Shown here in pieces: positions 41,525-51,008 of a stretch of 64,000 bases of DNA. Position numbers and translations under genes: made by a program. Origin of the DNA: Propionibacterium australiense (GTDB lineage: Bacteria > Actinomycetota > Actinomycetes > Propionibacteriales > Propionibacteriaceae); the NCBI RefSeq assembly GCF_003666605.1, contig NZ_RCIV01000001.1:124001-188000 (forward strand), given 5' to 3'. How positions within the stretch are numbered: the stretch's first letter is position 1; every line of letters starts with the position of its first letter. Under the pieces are notes generated by a model. The model was given only the letters and a program-made list of their open reading frames with translations, did not search any database and had not been told where the DNA came from.

Positions 41525-42742
41525 TCAGCCGCGCTCGGTACCTGCCCGGTTGCCGGACGCGCGGGAGGCCCTGCCGGGTGCCCGGCGGGCCGCCTGCCCG
41601 CCGTCGAGGGTGGCGGCCAGCTGGCCGCAGGCGCCGTCGATCTCCCGGCCCCGGGTGTCGCGCACGGTCACTGGGACGCCGTGGCTGCGCAGGTGCCGGA
41701 CGAAGGCCTCCTCGTCCTCGGGTCGTGAGGCGGTCCACTTGGAGCCCGGGGTCGGGTTGAGGGGGATGAGGTTGACGTGCACCCAGCCCCAGTCACCGCG
41801 CTCGGCGAGACGGCGGGCCAGCAGGTCGGCGCGCCAGGCCTGGTCGTTGATGTCCTTGATGAGGGCGTACTCGATCGAGACCCGGCGCCTGGTGACCCGG
41901 GCGTACTCCCAGGCGGCGTCGAGCACCTGGTCGATGTCGAAGTGCTGGTTGAGCGGCACGAGTTCGTCGCGCAGCTCGTCGTCGGGGGCGTGCAGGGAGA
42001 CGGCCAGCGTCACCGGGATGCCCTCGGCGGTGAGCCGGCGGATGCGCGGGACCATGCCGACCGTCGAGACGGTGAGGCCGCGGGCGGAGATGCCCAGGCC
42101 GTCGGGGGCGGGCCGCACGAGTTCCCTGACCGCGGCGAGCACCGCCGCGTAGTTCGCCATCGGCTCGCCCATGCCCATGAAGACGACGTTGTTGATGCGC
42201 CCCGGCCCGCCGGGCACCCGGCCCTGGGCGAGCAGGCGGGCGCCGTGGAGGACCTGCGCGACGATCTCGGCCGCCGACAGGTTCCGCTGCAGGCCGCCCT
42301 GCCCGGTGGCGCAGAATGGGCAGCCCATGGCGCAGCCGGCCTCGGAGCTGATGCAGATGGTGGTTCGGTGCGGGTAGCGCATGAGCACCGACTCGACGAC
42401 GGCGCCGTCGTGCAGGCGCCATGCGGTCTTGACGGTGGTGCCGCGATCGGCGGTGAGTTCCTCGACGGGCTCCATGAGGCGGGGGAAGAATGTCTCGGCC
42501 ACCGTCCCGCGTGATGCGGCCGGCAGGTCGGTCCAGTGGGTCGGGTCTTCCTCCAGCCGGATGAACCAGTGGGTCGAGATCTGCTTTGCGGTGAAGGCAG
42601 GCAGGCCGAGGGCCCGGACCGCGTCGACGCGCTCGGTGGGGCTCAGGTCCATCCAGTGCCTGGGCGGGCGCCGGCCGGGACCCGTCGACATGATCTGTTC
42701 GATGCTGAAGGTCGTGGCGGGCTCGCGGCTGCGTCGGTTCAC
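41525..42742 (-). CDS. rlmN: Dual-specificity 23S rRNA/tRNA adenine-C2 methyltransferase RlmN
   Basis: This radical-SAM enzyme methylates A2503 of 23S rRNA and A37 of some tRNAs. It carries the cluster motif [14 protein letters not shown], the segment [13 protein letters not shown] and the second catalytic Cys near the C-terminus ([12 protein letters not shown]). The GTG at 42742 overlaps the cdsA stop (GTGA) and gives 405 residues. An ATG at 42691 lacks a ribosome binding site and would remove the usual N-terminal segment. The C-terminal tail is basic and rich in Ala, Arg and Gly. Confidence 0.94.
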   Translation of the reverse strand: MNRRSREPATTFSIEQIMSTGPGRRPPRHWMDLSPTERVDAVRALGLPAFTAKQISTHWFIRLEEDPTHWTDLPAASRGTVAETFFPRLMEPVEELTADRGTTVKTAWRLHDGAVVESVLMRYPHRTTICISSEAGCAMGCPFCATGQGGLQRNLSAAEIVAQVLHGARLLAQGRVPGGPGRINNVVFMGMGEPMANYAAVLAAVRELVRPAPDGLGISARGLTVSTVGMVPRIRRLTAEGIPVTLAVSLHAPDDELRDELVPLNQHFDIDQVLDAAWEYARVTRRRVSIEYALIKDINDQAWRADLLARRLAERGDWGWVHVNLIPLNPTPGSKWTASRPEDEEAFVRHLRSHGVPVTVRDTRGREIDGACGQLAATLDGGQAARRAPGRASRASGNRAGTERG

Positions 42743-43614
42743 ACCACGAGAAGGTACAGCACGAACCAAGCAGCAGGTGCCGACAGGATGATCGAGTCGA
42801 GCCGGTCCATCGCTCCCCCGTGCCCGGGCAGTACGTGCGACATGTCCTTGATGCCGGCGTCGCGTTTGATCGCGGACTCCACCAGGTCGCCGAGTGCTCC
42901 CACGGCGCCGACGACGACACCCATGAGGGCGCCCACCCAGATGGGTGAGTGGAGCATGAGCCGGACGGAGACGGCGCCGGCCACGAGCGCGACGAGCAGG
43001 CCGCCGGTCAGGCCCTCCCAGCTCTTGGCTGGGCTGACCTTCGGCGCCATCTTGTGTTGGCCGAACACCACCCCGAAGGCGAAGGCCCCGGTGTCGCAGG
43101 CGATGACGGCGATGAGGAAGCACAGCACCCGGCTGGCGCCGTTGTCGTCGGCGAGCATGAGCGTGCAGGTGGAGCCGAGGAGCGGCAGATAGCCGATGGT
43201 GAAGACGCTCGCGGCGGCGTCCCTGATGAAACCGTCCGTGCCCCTTGGGATGCGCATCAGCAGGGCGACGATCACCATGAGGGCGAGCATCCCGATGATC
43301 ACGCCCATCGCCCGCTCGCGCTCGCCGGCCGCGAACAGGGCGTAGGAGGCGAGCACGAGGACGGGCGTGCCGATGAGGATGGGCCAGCGGGCCGGGTGGA
43401 TGCCGGACTTCTCGAGGGCGTTGCACATCTCCCAGGCGCCGGCGGTCAGGGCGACCGCTATGAACAGGGCGAATCCCCAGTGCCACCAGGCCAGGGTGGC
43501 GATGACGATCGCGCCGAGGACGACACCGGTCGTGATGGCGACCGGCAGGTTGCGGCCCGTCCGGTGTCTACGGGCCGGTTCACCGCCAGTCGTCGTCGGA
43601 TCCGTGGAGGTCAT
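42739..43614 (-). CDS. cdsA: Phosphatidate cytidylyltransferase
   Basis: This 291-residue membrane enzyme makes CDP-diacylglycerol for phospholipid synthesis. It has about eight hydrophobic segments and the family signature near the C-terminus ([35 protein letters not shown]). The ATG at 43614 lies 13 bases past the frr stop, giving the usual pyrH-frr-cdsA order. The stop overlaps the rlmN start. Confidence 0.95.
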   Translation of the reverse strand: MTSTDPTTTGGEPARRHRTGRNLPVAITTGVVLGAIVIATLAWWHWGFALFIAVALTAGAWEMCNALEKSGIHPARWPILIGTPVLVLASYALFAAGERERAMGVIIGMLALMVIVALLMRIPRGTDGFIRDAAASVFTIGYLPLLGSTCTLMLADDNGASRVLCFLIAVIACDTGAFAFGVVFGQHKMAPKVSPAKSWEGLTGGLLVALVAGAVSVRLMLHSPIWVGALMGVVVGAVGALGDLVESAIKRDAGIKDMSHVLPGHGGAMDRLDSIILSAPAAWFVLYLLVV

Positions 43615-43627
43615 GGTGCGGGTGCCC

Positions 43628-44185
43628 TCAGACGGACATCAGCTCCTGCTCCTTGGCCTTGAGCAGCTCGTCGATCTGGGCGACGTGCTTCTTGGTGGTG
43701 GCGTCGAGGGCCTTCTCGGCGCGCTTGGCCTCGTCCTCGCCGATCTCCTTGTCCTTGACCATCTTCTTGACGGCCTCGATGGCGTGGTGGCGGTGGCCCC
43801 GGATCGCGACTCGGGCCTCCTCGGCCTTGCCGCGCACGATCTTGGTGTACTCCTTGCGGCGCTCCTCGGTGAGCTCGGGCAGGACGCACCGGATGGCCGT
43901 GCCGTCGCTGGCCGGGTTGACCCCGAGGTCGGAGTCGCGGACGGCCTTCTCGATGGCCCCCAGCGCACCCTTGTCGTAGGGGGTGATGAGCATGGTGCGG
44001 GGCTCGGGTGAGCTGAAGGAGGCGAGCTGCTGGAGCGGGGTCGGCGTTCCGTAGTAGTCGGCCTCGATCTTGTTGAACATGGCCGGGTTGGCGCGGCCGG
44101 TGCGCACGGTGGCGAAGTCCTCCTTGGCGAAGGCGATGGTGCCCTCCATCTTCTTCTCGGCGCCCTTGATGATGTCTGCCGTCAC
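43628..44185 (-). CDS. frr: Ribosome recycling factor
   Basis: This 185-residue protein splits post-termination ribosomes with EF-G. It is full length, with the conserved GRANPAMFNKIEADYYGTPTP and the three-helix bundle segments at the C-terminus (KKMVKDKEIGEDEAKRAEK). The ATG at 44185 follows GAAAGGA. It lies between pyrH and cdsA as usual. Confidence 0.97.
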   Translation of the reverse strand: MTADIIKGAEKKMEGTIAFAKEDFATVRTGRANPAMFNKIEADYYGTPTPLQQLASFSSPEPRTMLITPYDKGALGAIEKAVRDSDLGVNPASDGTAIRCVLPELTEERRKEYTKIVRGKAEEARVAIRGHRHHAIEAVKKMVKDKEIGEDEAKRAEKALDATTKKHVAQIDELLKAKEQELMSV

Positions 44186-44220
44186 GATGGTTCCTTTCGC
44201 AAGAGTGGTGCACCTGCCGG

Positions 44221-44934
44221 TCAGCAGTGCACGAGGGTGCCGATCTTCTCGCCGCGCACAGCCCGCATGATGTTGTCGGGGTCGTCGAGGTTGAAGAAGA
44301 TCATGTTGAGATTGTTGTCGCGGGCCAGGCTGACGGCGGTGGCGTCGGCGACCTTCAGGTCGCGGGCGAGGAATTCGTCGTAGCTCAGTTCGGAGAACAT
44401 GGTGGCGTTCGGGTCGGTGCGCGGGTCGGCGTCGTAGACGCCGTCGACGCCGTTCTTGGCCATGAGGAGCACCTCGGCGCCGATCTCGAGTGCCCGCTGG
44501 GCTGCGACCGTGTCGGTCGAGAAGTAGGGCATCCCGGAGCCGGCACCGAAGATGACGATGCGGCCCTTCTCCATGTGACGTTCGGCGCGGCGCGGGATGT
44601 AGGACTCGGCGACCTGCCCCATGGTGATGGCGCTCTGGACGCGGGTGGGCACACCCTCCTTCTCGCAGAAGTCCTGCAGGGCCAGCGCGTTCATGACGGT
44701 GCCGAGCATGCCGATGTAGTCGGCGCGGTCGCGGTCCATGCCGCCGGCCTGCAGCTCGGCCCCGCGGAAGTAGTTGCCGCCGCCGACGACGACCGAGATC
44801 TGCGTGCCGGCCCTCGTCACGGCCACGATCTGCTTGGCGATGGCGCGGACCGTGTGCGGGTCGACGCCGAGCTTCCCGTTCCCGAAGGCCTCGCCGGAGA
44901 GCTTGAGCAGGACACGGTGGAAGGGTTCGGTCAC
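44221..44934 (-). CDS. pyrH: UMP kinase
   Basis: This 237-residue bacterial-type UMP kinase makes UDP. It opens [16 protein letters not shown], with the glycine-rich [11 protein letters not shown] and the catalytic Asp region DKVAD-like [17 protein letters not shown] at 44934 has AGGAGG five bases upstream and was preferred to the ATG at 44967. It lies downstream of tsf, separated by a strong terminator, so it probably has its own promoter in the 270-base gap. Confidence 0.95.
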   Translation of the reverse strand: MTEPFHRVLLKLSGEAFGNGKLGVDPHTVRAIAKQIVAVTRAGTQISVVVGGGNYFRGAELQAGGMDRDRADYIGMLGTVMNALALQDFCEKEGVPTRVQSAITMGQVAESYIPRRAERHMEKGRIVIFGAGSGMPYFSTDTVAAQRALEIGAEVLLMAKNGVDGVYDADPRTDPNATMFSELSYDEFLARDLKVADATAVSLARDNNLNMIFFNLDDPDNIMRAVRGEKIGTLVHC

Positions 44935-45141
44935 ATTGTCCTCCTGGTCATGGGTCGACACTGCCACGGTGCTGTGGACACTCTACCGGGTGCCGGGTCC
45001 CGCCGGGGTCGGACCGCGCTGCGGAGAGGCGGCCAGGGGCGGGGCCCTCCTGACCGGCCCCTGGTGTCCGCGGTCCGGGACGCGCCCCGCGCGGCGGCGC
45101 GCTGGCGCGGCGGCTTCCGGTGCGGTGCCTTGGGTACGGCT

Positions 45142-45173
45142 GGGCCCCACCCGGTCTTTCCCGGGTGGGGCCC
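45142..45173 (-). terminator. tsf terminator
   Basis: GGGCCCCACCCGG (45142-45154) pairs perfectly with CCGGGTGGGGCCC (45161-45173) around a 6-base loop, 33 bases past the tsf stop. It separates rpsB-tsf from pyrH. Confidence 0.7.
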
Positions 45174-45205
45174 TGCGGTGTTCGTGAACCGGTCGCCTCG
45201 TCGGC

Positions 45206-46018
45206 TCAGGCGCCGGCGGCGAAACGCACGAAGCGCGTCACCGTGACACCGTGCTCGGCGGCCAGGGCGCCGACCGTCTTCTTGTCGTCGGCGACACTGG
45301 CCTGCTCGAGCAGGCAGACGTCCTTGTAGAAGGCGTTGACCCGTCCCTCGACGATGCGCGGGATGATCTTCTCGGGCTTGCCCTCCTCCTTGGCGGTCTC
45401 CTCGGCGATGCGCTGCTCCTTGGCGAGCACGTCGGCGGGCACGTCCTCACGGGCGAGGTACTGGGGGCTCATCGAGGCGATCTGCAGCGAGACCGCGTGG
45501 ACGAACTCCGCGTCCTCACCCTCGTAGGCGACGGCCACGCCGACCTGCGGGGGCAGGTCGGGGTTGCGCTTGTGCAGGTAGACGTCAATGGCGCCCGGGA
45601 GATAGGCCGCGTCGGCCAGTTCGATCTTCTCGCCGATCTTGGCGGCGATCTCGGCGACGGCCTCGCCGACGGTCCGCCCGTCGGCGAGCGTGGCCTGCAG
45701 GGCGGCCTCCTTGCCGTCGGCCTCGGCGGCATCGACGGCCTTCGCGATGGCCTCGCCGAGTTCGACGAACTCGGCGTTCTTGGCAACGAAGTCGGTCTCG
45801 GAGCCGAGGTGGATCAGGGCGTTGCCATAGGAGGCGACGAGACCATTGGCGGCCTCGCGGTCGGCGCGCTTGGCGGCCTTGGCGGCACCGCTCACGCGCA
45901 GGATCTCGACGGCCTTCTCGAAATCGCCGTCGGCCTCGGTGAGGGCCTTCTTGGCGTCCATCATGCCGGCGCCGGTGGCGTCGCGCAGCTTCTTCACATC
46001 AGCGGCTGTGATTGCCAT
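45206..46018 (-). CDS. tsf: Elongation factor Ts
   Basis: This 270-residue exchange factor recycles EF-Tu from GDP to GTP form. It has the N-terminal UBA-like start [22 protein letters not shown] and the core [13 protein letters not shown]. The ATG at 46018 was chosen over the longer frame because it matches the family start. It follows rpsB by 29 bases in the conserved order. Confidence 0.96.
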   Translation of the reverse strand: MAITAADVKKLRDATGAGMMDAKKALTEADGDFEKAVEILRVSGAAKAAKRADREAANGLVASYGNALIHLGSETDFVAKNAEFVELGEAIAKAVDAAEADGKEAALQATLADGRTVGEAVAEIAAKIGEKIELADAAYLPGAIDVYLHKRNPDLPPQVGVAVAYEGEDAEFVHAVSLQIASMSPQYLAREDVPADVLAKEQRIAEETAKEEGKPEKIIPRIVEGRVNAFYKDVCLLEQASVADDKKTVGALAAEHGVTVTRFVRFAAGA

Positions 46019-46047
46019 GTGGGTATCCGTTCTCAGTCGATTCGTGG

Positions 46048-46905
46048 TCACTCGGGATTGGGGGCCTCGGCCGCGGCCTCGGCGACCTCCGCGTTCAGCT
46101 GGCCGGCCTCGGGGTCGGTCTGCTCGGTCTGCTCGGCCTTGTCACCGGCCTCGAGGAGCTCCTTCTCCCACTCGGCCATGGGCTCGGCGGCGGCACCGGT
46201 CTGGGACTGGGCGTCGGAGCGGGCCAGCAGGCCCTCGGCGCAGGCGTCCGCGATGATGCGCGTCAGCAGCGAGACCGAGCGGATGGCGTCGTCGTTGCCG
46301 GGGATCGGGTGGTCGACCTCGTCCGGGTCGCAGTTGGTGTCGAGGATGGCGACGACGGGGATGCGCAGCTTGCGGGCCTCGTCGATGGCCAGGTGCTCCT
46401 TCTTGGTGTCGACGATCCACACGGCCTGGGGCGTCCTGGCCATGTCGCGGATACCGCCGAGAGACTTGGTCAGCTTCTCCTTCTCACGGGAGAAGCCGAG
46501 GAGCTCCTTCTTTGTGAAGCCACCGGGCTGGACGGTCTCGAGGTCCATGGCCTCGAGCTCCTTGAGACGGGAGATGCGCTTGCTGATGGTCTGGAAGTTG
46601 GTGAGCATGCCGCCGAGCCAGCGCTGGTTGACGAAGGGCATGCCGACGCGCAGGGCCTGCTCCTCGATCGACTCCTGGGCCTGCTTCTTCGTACCGACGA
46701 AGAGGATCTGGCCGCCCCTGGCGACGGTCTCCTTGACGAAGGTGTAGGCGCTGTCGATGTAGGTCAGGGACTGACGCAGGTCGATGATGTAGATGCCGTT
46801 GCGCTCGTTGAAGATGAAGCGCTTCATCTTCGGGTTCCAGCGGCGGGTCTGGTGCCCGAAGTGGACACCGCTCTCGAGCAGCTGGCGTGTCGTGACGACG
46901 GCCAT
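46048..46905 (-). CDS. rpsB: 30S ribosomal protein S2
   Basis: This 285-residue S2 has [20 protein letters not shown] at the start and the conserved [19 protein letters not shown] and [14 protein letters not shown] regions. The C-terminus has an extra acidic Ala/Glu tail common in actinobacteria. ATG 46905 follows AAAGGAGA. It is the first gene of the rpsB-tsf unit, with a 436-base gap to the divergent peptidase. Confidence 0.97.
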   Translation of the reverse strand: MAVVTTRQLLESGVHFGHQTRRWNPKMKRFIFNERNGIYIIDLRQSLTYIDSAYTFVKETVARGGQILFVGTKKQAQESIEEQALRVGMPFVNQRWLGGMLTNFQTISKRISRLKELEAMDLETVQPGGFTKKELLGFSREKEKLTKSLGGIRDMARTPQAVWIVDTKKEHLAIDEARKLRIPVVAILDTNCDPDEVDHPIPGNDDAIRSVSLLTRIIADACAEGLLARSDAQSQTGAAAEPMAEWEKELLEAGDKAEQTEQTDPEAGQLNAEVAEAAAEAPNPE

Positions 46906-47341
46906 TGCCGTCTCCTTTCGTGGTTGCCGGACGCGGTTTCCCGCTTCCCCTGATGCGCTCGCCCCGGCACCTCGGGCCTGTCGCCCTCGGACCACGCCGG
47001 GAACCACGGCCGCCTTTTCGCGGCCGTCTGCGCGCATGCGAAGTCAGCCCGCCCGTGCGGACTGCGCGGATCAGTCTACGTGGCCGGGTCCGCCGGGCGA
47101 AATCGGTGGGCCCAGCAAGGCGCCCTCCGGGACCTGTCGGCGCCGGGGAGCCCGCGCCGGACCCGGAGTCCTCCACCGGACACGGACCCGATGGCGCTCC
47201 GGAGCGCTGTGGGACCGCGGCTCGGGACCATTCCCACGGACATGGGCGGGCGGATTCCCTGGGGCTGCGCGGCCCGGCGGGAGTTCTCCACAGGCCGCGG
47301 CTGGGACGCACGATCGGGCCCGGTAGGCACACACTCCGGGC
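46906..47341. other. Divergent control region between rpsB and the M23 peptidase
   Basis: These 436 bases hold no gene. They carry the rpsB leader with a 7-bp hairpin, ACGGCCG (47006-47012) with CGGCCGT (47021-47027), on the transcribed side. The rest is very GC-rich and may contain promoters for both directions. Ribosomal protein leaders are often autoregulatory, but no S2-binding fold was identified. Confidence 0.35.
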
Positions 47342-48424
47342 ATGACGAGCACATCCGCAGCAGGCCCGCCCCGCCCACGCGTCACCGTCCGGCCGGAGAC
47401 GTCCCGGTGGCCCCGCCGAGCTGCCGCGGGACCGCCGGGGCTCCCCCGCCGGTCCGCGCGCCTGGCCCGGGGCCTGCTCGTGCTGCTGCAGTGCCTCGTC
47501 GTGCTCGCCGCCGCCCCGGTCGGTGCGGCCCGGGCCGACGGCACGCGCGTCATCCCGGTCAACGGCCCGGTGCTGCGCGGCTTCGACCCGCCTGCCGAGA
47601 AGTGGCTGGCCGGGCACCGCGGCGTCGACCTGGGCGGCATCGACGGCGACGTCGTGCACGCGGCGGCCGATGGCACGGTCACCTTCGTCGGGGTGATCGA
47701 CGGCGTGCAGATGCTCACCGTCACCCACGCCGGTGGCCTGCGCACCACCTACCAGCCGGTGGCCGCCACCGTCTCCCGGGGCGACCGCGTGAAGGCGGGC
47801 CAGCGGATCGGCACGCTGCTGGCCGGGCACTGCGCCCGGCAGGCCTGCCTGCACCTGGGGCTCAAGCGCGGCGACGAGTACCTCGACCCGCTCGCCTGGA
47901 TCAACGGTGACAAGGGCACCGGTGACGTCAGCCTGCTGCCCTCGGACGCCTCGGTCCACGATGTGCTGCCGTCGTGGTGGGTCGAGCGGCTCCGCCAGGC
48001 CGCCGCCGACTCGAGCGCCAAGGCGCCCGGCTGGCCGGCCGACGGGCCCGTCACCTCGCCGTTCTCCCATCGGATCAACCCGATCCTCGGCACGCACGAG
48101 TTCCACGACGGTCTCGACATCGGCGCCTCGTGCGGCTCCCCGGTACGGGCGGCCTGGTCGGGCACGGTCACCTACGCGGCACCGATGCAGGGCTTCGGCA
48201 ACCGCGTCGAGGTCGACCACGGCACGATGGAGGGCCGGCACCGTTCGAGCTCCTACAACCATCTCGCCGACGAGAGCATCGGCCTGGTCCGGGTGGGCGA
48301 CCACGTCGAGGCCGGCCAGGTGATCGCCTACGTCGGCACGACGGGCCTGTCCACCGGCTGCCACCTGCACTTCTCGGTCTACTTGGACGGCACGGCAGTC
48401 GATCCCGCCCCCTTCCTGCCGTGA
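47342..48424 (+). CDS. Secreted M23-family metallopeptidase, two tandem LytM domains
   Basis: This 360-residue protein has an N-terminal basic segment and a hydrophobic signal (LLVLLQCLVVLAAAPVGAARA), so it should be exported. The first LytM/M23 domain, about residues 75-185, has GHRGVDLGG and a degenerate CLHLGL. The second, about 225-358, has FHDGLDIGASCGSPV and GCHLHFSVYLDG with the normal metal ligands. Such enzymes cut or bind peptidoglycan cross-links. It ends in a TGA (48422-48424), after which the same frame continues through the EndoU-type gene. A divergent M23 gene beside rpsB is common in actinobacteria; the EndoU continuation is not. Confidence 0.88.
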   Translation: MTSTSAAGPPRPRVTVRPETSRWPRRAAAGPPGLPRRSARLARGLLVLLQCLVVLAAAPVGAARADGTRVIPVNGPVLRGFDPPAEKWLAGHRGVDLGGIDGDVVHAAADGTVTFVGVIDGVQMLTVTHAGGLRTTYQPVAATVSRGDRVKAGQRIGTLLAGHCARQACLHLGLKRGDEYLDPLAWINGDKGTGDVSLLPSDASVHDVLPSWWVERLRQAAADSSAKAPGWPADGPVTSPFSHRINPILGTHEFHDGLDIGASCGSPVRAAWSGTVTYAAPMQGFGNRVEVDHGTMEGRHRSSSYNHLADESIGLVRVGDHVEAGQVIAYVGTTGLSTGCHLHFSVYLDGTAVDPAPFLP

Positions 48425-48430
48425 CCGGGC

Positions 48431-48967
48431 ATGCCGGAAGAGCCGCGGCCCGGACCGGACGAAGCCCCGGCAGGACAGGACCCTCCCCCGCCGGCCACTG
48501 GGACGGACCGGCCGGGGCGCGCCCGACTCACGCCCGCCCTGAGCGGCGACGGCAGGGCGTATGTCACCGCCGATGGCCGACGGCTGCTCTTCGGCCCCGC
48601 CGACGTTCACGGTCTCGACGAGGCGAGGGAGCACGTCGTCGAGGGCAGTACCCGGCGCAGCGGCAGACGCACCGGCGGCCACCTGTATGCCACTGTCGAG
48701 GCCGAGAGGCGCGAAGGCCAGATCGCCTTCCCGAGGGACTGGGACGCCGACCGCATCATGGCGGCAGCCCGGCCGGTGATCGACCGGCCCGAGAATCTGC
48801 TGCTTCAAGGTGAACACAGGATCGAGCTCAGCTCCACGATTGATGGAGTCAGGCTGGCCGTCCGCATCCGCTTGCCGAAGAACGGCCCTGCTGTTGTCAC
48901 CGTCTTCCCCACAGGGGGCGTCGGAGTGAAGAGGGTTCACAATGGCAGACTCCGAGACGTAGGCTGA
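48431..48967 (+). CDS. EndoU-type nuclease (toxin domain), in frame after the M23 peptidase
   Basis: This 178-residue protein has a Pro-rich start (residues 1-30) resembling an interdomain linker, then a bacterial EndoU-like domain. Matches to the EndoU pattern are AREHVVEG with His68, TGGHLYA with His84, FPRDWDADRIMAAA, TIDGVRLAVRI and the end VVTVFPTGG. A Phe stands where TAYP-type motifs have Tyr. EndoU toxins of contact-dependent and polymorphic systems cleave RNA, often tRNA. There is no signal peptide and no Shine-Dalgarno sequence. The gene is in the same frame as the upstream M23 peptidase, with a single TGA and two codons between. I infer either readthrough, coupled re-initiation or a fusion gene broken by a stop. 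EndoU assignment is by eye. Confidence 0.62.
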   Translation: MPEEPRPGPDEAPAGQDPPPPATGTDRPGRARLTPALSGDGRAYVTADGRRLLFGPADVHGLDEAREHVVEGSTRRSGRRTGGHLYATVEAERREGQIAFPRDWDADRIMAAARPVIDRPENLLLQGEHRIELSSTIDGVRLAVRIRLPKNGPAVVTVFPTGGVGVKRVHNGRLRDVG

Positions 48968-48971
48968 CCAC

Positions 48972-49232
48972 ATGTCCACATCTGAGGAGCTACTCGCATT
49001 CGCAGACCAGGTTTTACCTGAACCGGCCAGCGAGGATGTGCTCATCGTACAGGACATCGCGATGGACGACGATGAGTCCATCGCCTATGGGGCCCTCGAT
49101 CTTCTTGTGGCCGCTCGCGTCACGATCCCCGAGGACCTGCTGCTGCGGGCCCTCGACGAGTACTCCGACTCGTGGACCTTCGTCGAACTCGCCACCGAGG
49201 CCCTCGAACGGCAGCGGCAGACCGCCGCATGA
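48972..49232 (+). CDS. Small acidic protein, probable immunity partner of the EndoU-type toxin
   Basis: This 86-residue acidic protein begins 4 bases after the EndoU gene. It has a helical, Asp/Glu-rich composition (SEDVLIVQDIAMDDDESIAYG, LLRALDEYSDSWTFVELATEAL). Size, charge and position are those of an immunity protein in EndoU toxin pairs, perhaps of the MafI kind known beside Neisseria MafB toxins. The sequence alone does not prove the family. No other function is apparent. Confidence 0.55.
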   Translation: MSTSEELLAFADQVLPEPASEDVLIVQDIAMDDDESIAYGALDLLVAARVTIPEDLLLRALDEYSDSWTFVELATEALERQRQTAA

Positions 49233-49383
49233 CCGTTCACGGTCGCTGGCGGGCCGGCACCGCTCCATGGCCGCCCGGCCGTTCTTGTCGCGCATTCCGG
49301 GCCCGGGCTTGCGCTTCTGGGTGACCGCAGCGCGCACGACGGAGGGACACCCCGTGATCGCCGGCGTGTGCCCCCGGCTGTTC

Positions 49384-50313
49384 TCAGGCCCGCGGGTGCG
49401 CCTGGTTGAAGGCGGCCCGCAGCCGCTCGTCGCTGATGTGCGTGTAGATCTGGGTGGTCGCCAGTGAGGCGTGTCCGAGCATCTCCTGCACGCTGCGCAG
49501 ATCGGCGCCGCCCTCCAGCAGGTGGGTCGCCATCGCGTGGCGCAGCCCGTGCGGTCCGATGTCGGGGGCCTGCGGGACCGCCCGCAGGGCGGTGTGCACG
49601 ACGCGGCGCACGACCGCCGGGTCGATCCGTCCGCCCCGCACCCCGAGGAACATCGCGCGCCCCGAGGCGGGGATCACCCACTGGCCCCGCTGCGCGAGCC
49701 AGGCGTCCACGGCGGCGAGCGCCGGAGTCCCGAGCGGCACGACCCGTTCCTTGTTGCCCTTGCCGAGCACGCGGGCGGTTCCGGTGCCGGCGTCGATGTC
49801 GCCGACGTCGAGGCCGCACAGCTCACTGACGCGGATGCCGGAGCCGTACAGCACCTCGAGGATCGCCACGTCGCGGACGCCCTTCGGCCCCTCGGACTCG
49901 GCGGCGGCCGCCGCTGCGGCGTCCATGAGCTCGCGGGCGTCGGCCTGGGTGATCGTCTGCGGCAGAGAGCGGCCGACCTTGGGTGACTTGAGGCCGCCGG
50001 CGACGTCGGCCGGCACGATCCGGGTGTCCTTGGCCCAGGCGAAGAAGCCCCGGGCGGCGCCGGCGCGCCGGGCGAGGGTGGCCGATGTCGCACCGTCGGC
50101 CTGCTGGGCGGCGAGCCAGCGCCGCAACTCGGGCAGGGTGACCTGCGCCAGATCGGTGTGCCCGCGCCCGGCGAGGAAGCCGAGCAGGTCGGTGATGTCG
50201 CCGAGGTAGGCGCGTACCGTGTGCACGGAGTAGCCGCGCTGCAGGCTCAGGTAGTCTCCGTAGCGCGCCACGACGGCGCCCCACGGATGCTGGTCGGCTG
50301 ACGGTGTGCCCAC
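49384..50313 (-). CDS. xerC: Tyrosine recombinase XerC
   Basis: This 309-residue site-specific recombinase resolves chromosome dimers. The N-terminal SAM-like core-binding domain covers residues 10-100. The catalytic domain has Arg in GSGIRVSELCGL, Lys in GKGNKERVV, HGLRHAMATHLL (His and Arg), LGHASLATTQIYTH with the nucleophilic Tyr. Length and synteny (near rpsB, M23 and def) fit the housekeeping enzyme. GTG at 50313 is the start; the helical tail is complete. Confidence 0.93.
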   Translation of the reverse strand: MGTPSADQHPWGAVVARYGDYLSLQRGYSVHTVRAYLGDITDLLGFLAGRGHTDLAQVTLPELRRWLAAQQADGATSATLARRAGAARGFFAWAKDTRIVPADVAGGLKSPKVGRSLPQTITQADARELMDAAAAAAAESEGPKGVRDVAILEVLYGSGIRVSELCGLDVGDIDAGTGTARVLGKGNKERVVPLGTPALAAVDAWLAQRGQWVIPASGRAMFLGVRGGRIDPAVVRRVVHTALRAVPQAPDIGPHGLRHAMATHLLEGGADLRSVQEMLGHASLATTQIYTHISDERLRAAFNQAHPRA

Positions 50314-50387
50314 GGGCGTGAGTATAGGTTTGGTCAGTACGGCGTCGCGCGGCGTCGGCGCGCGAGGCCATCGATCAGGAGGACCAG

Positions 50388-51008
50388 ATGAAAAGCCCGG
50401 CAGAGTGGGCCACCACCGGACGAATTCTTCGGATCACCCGCTGGGACGAGCCAGTGATGAGTTCCAGGACCCGTCCGGTCACCGATTTCGGTGATGAGCT
50501 GCACCAGCTGGTCGCAGACATGTTCCGCACGATGGCCGCCGCCGACGGGGTGGGCCTGGCCGCCCCGCAGGTCGACTCCGATCTGGCGCTCTTCGTCTTC
50601 AACTGCCCCGACGCCTCCGGACGCCTCGTCTACGGCATCGTCTGCAATCCCGTCGTCACCCTGCCCGAGGGCAATGACCGTCGCCTGGTGAGCGAGCAGG
50701 AGGGCTGCCTGTCGTGGCCGGGCGCCTACCAGCAGCTGGCCCGCCCCGACTTCGCCGTCTGTGAGGGTCAGGACGAGAATGGCGAGCCGGTGCGGGTCGA
50801 GGGCACCGGGCTGCTGGCCCGTTGTCTGCAGCACGAGACCGACCACTTGCAGGGCACCGTTTTCGGCGACCGTCTCTCGAAGCGCTCACGTCGCCGCCTC
50901 GATGAGGAGAAGGAGCGCCTCGCCCCCCTCTACCCGGACGACTGGCCGATCCACCCCAAGCGCACGGCCAGTGAGGTCGGCAGGGCGGAAGAGCCGGACA
51001 AGGGCTGA
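50388..51008 (+). CDS. def: Peptide deformylase
   Basis: This 206-residue metalloenzyme removes the formyl group from new proteins. It has the three motifs GVGLAAPQV, EGCLSWPG and the zinc/iron site HETDH. ATG at 50388 follows AGGAGG. The C-terminal 30 residues are a charged extension. It is divergent from xerC; the intergenic region is 74 bases. Confidence 0.94.
   Translation: MKSPAEWATTGRILRITRWDEPVMSSRTRPVTDFGDELHQLVADMFRTMAAADGVGLAAPQVDSDLALFVFNCPDASGRLVYGIVCNPVVTLPEGNDRRLVSEQEGCLSWPGAYQQLARPDFAVCEGQDENGEPVRVEGTGLLARCLQHETDHLQGTVFGDRLSKRSRRRLDEEKERLAPLYPDDWPIHPKRTASEVGRAEEPDKG

Noticed and set aside
41508-41526. Hairpin GAGGGG/CCCCTC at the end of rlmN considered as a terminator.
   Set aside because: Six-base stem overlapping the rlmN stop codon with no U-tract; too weak to call.
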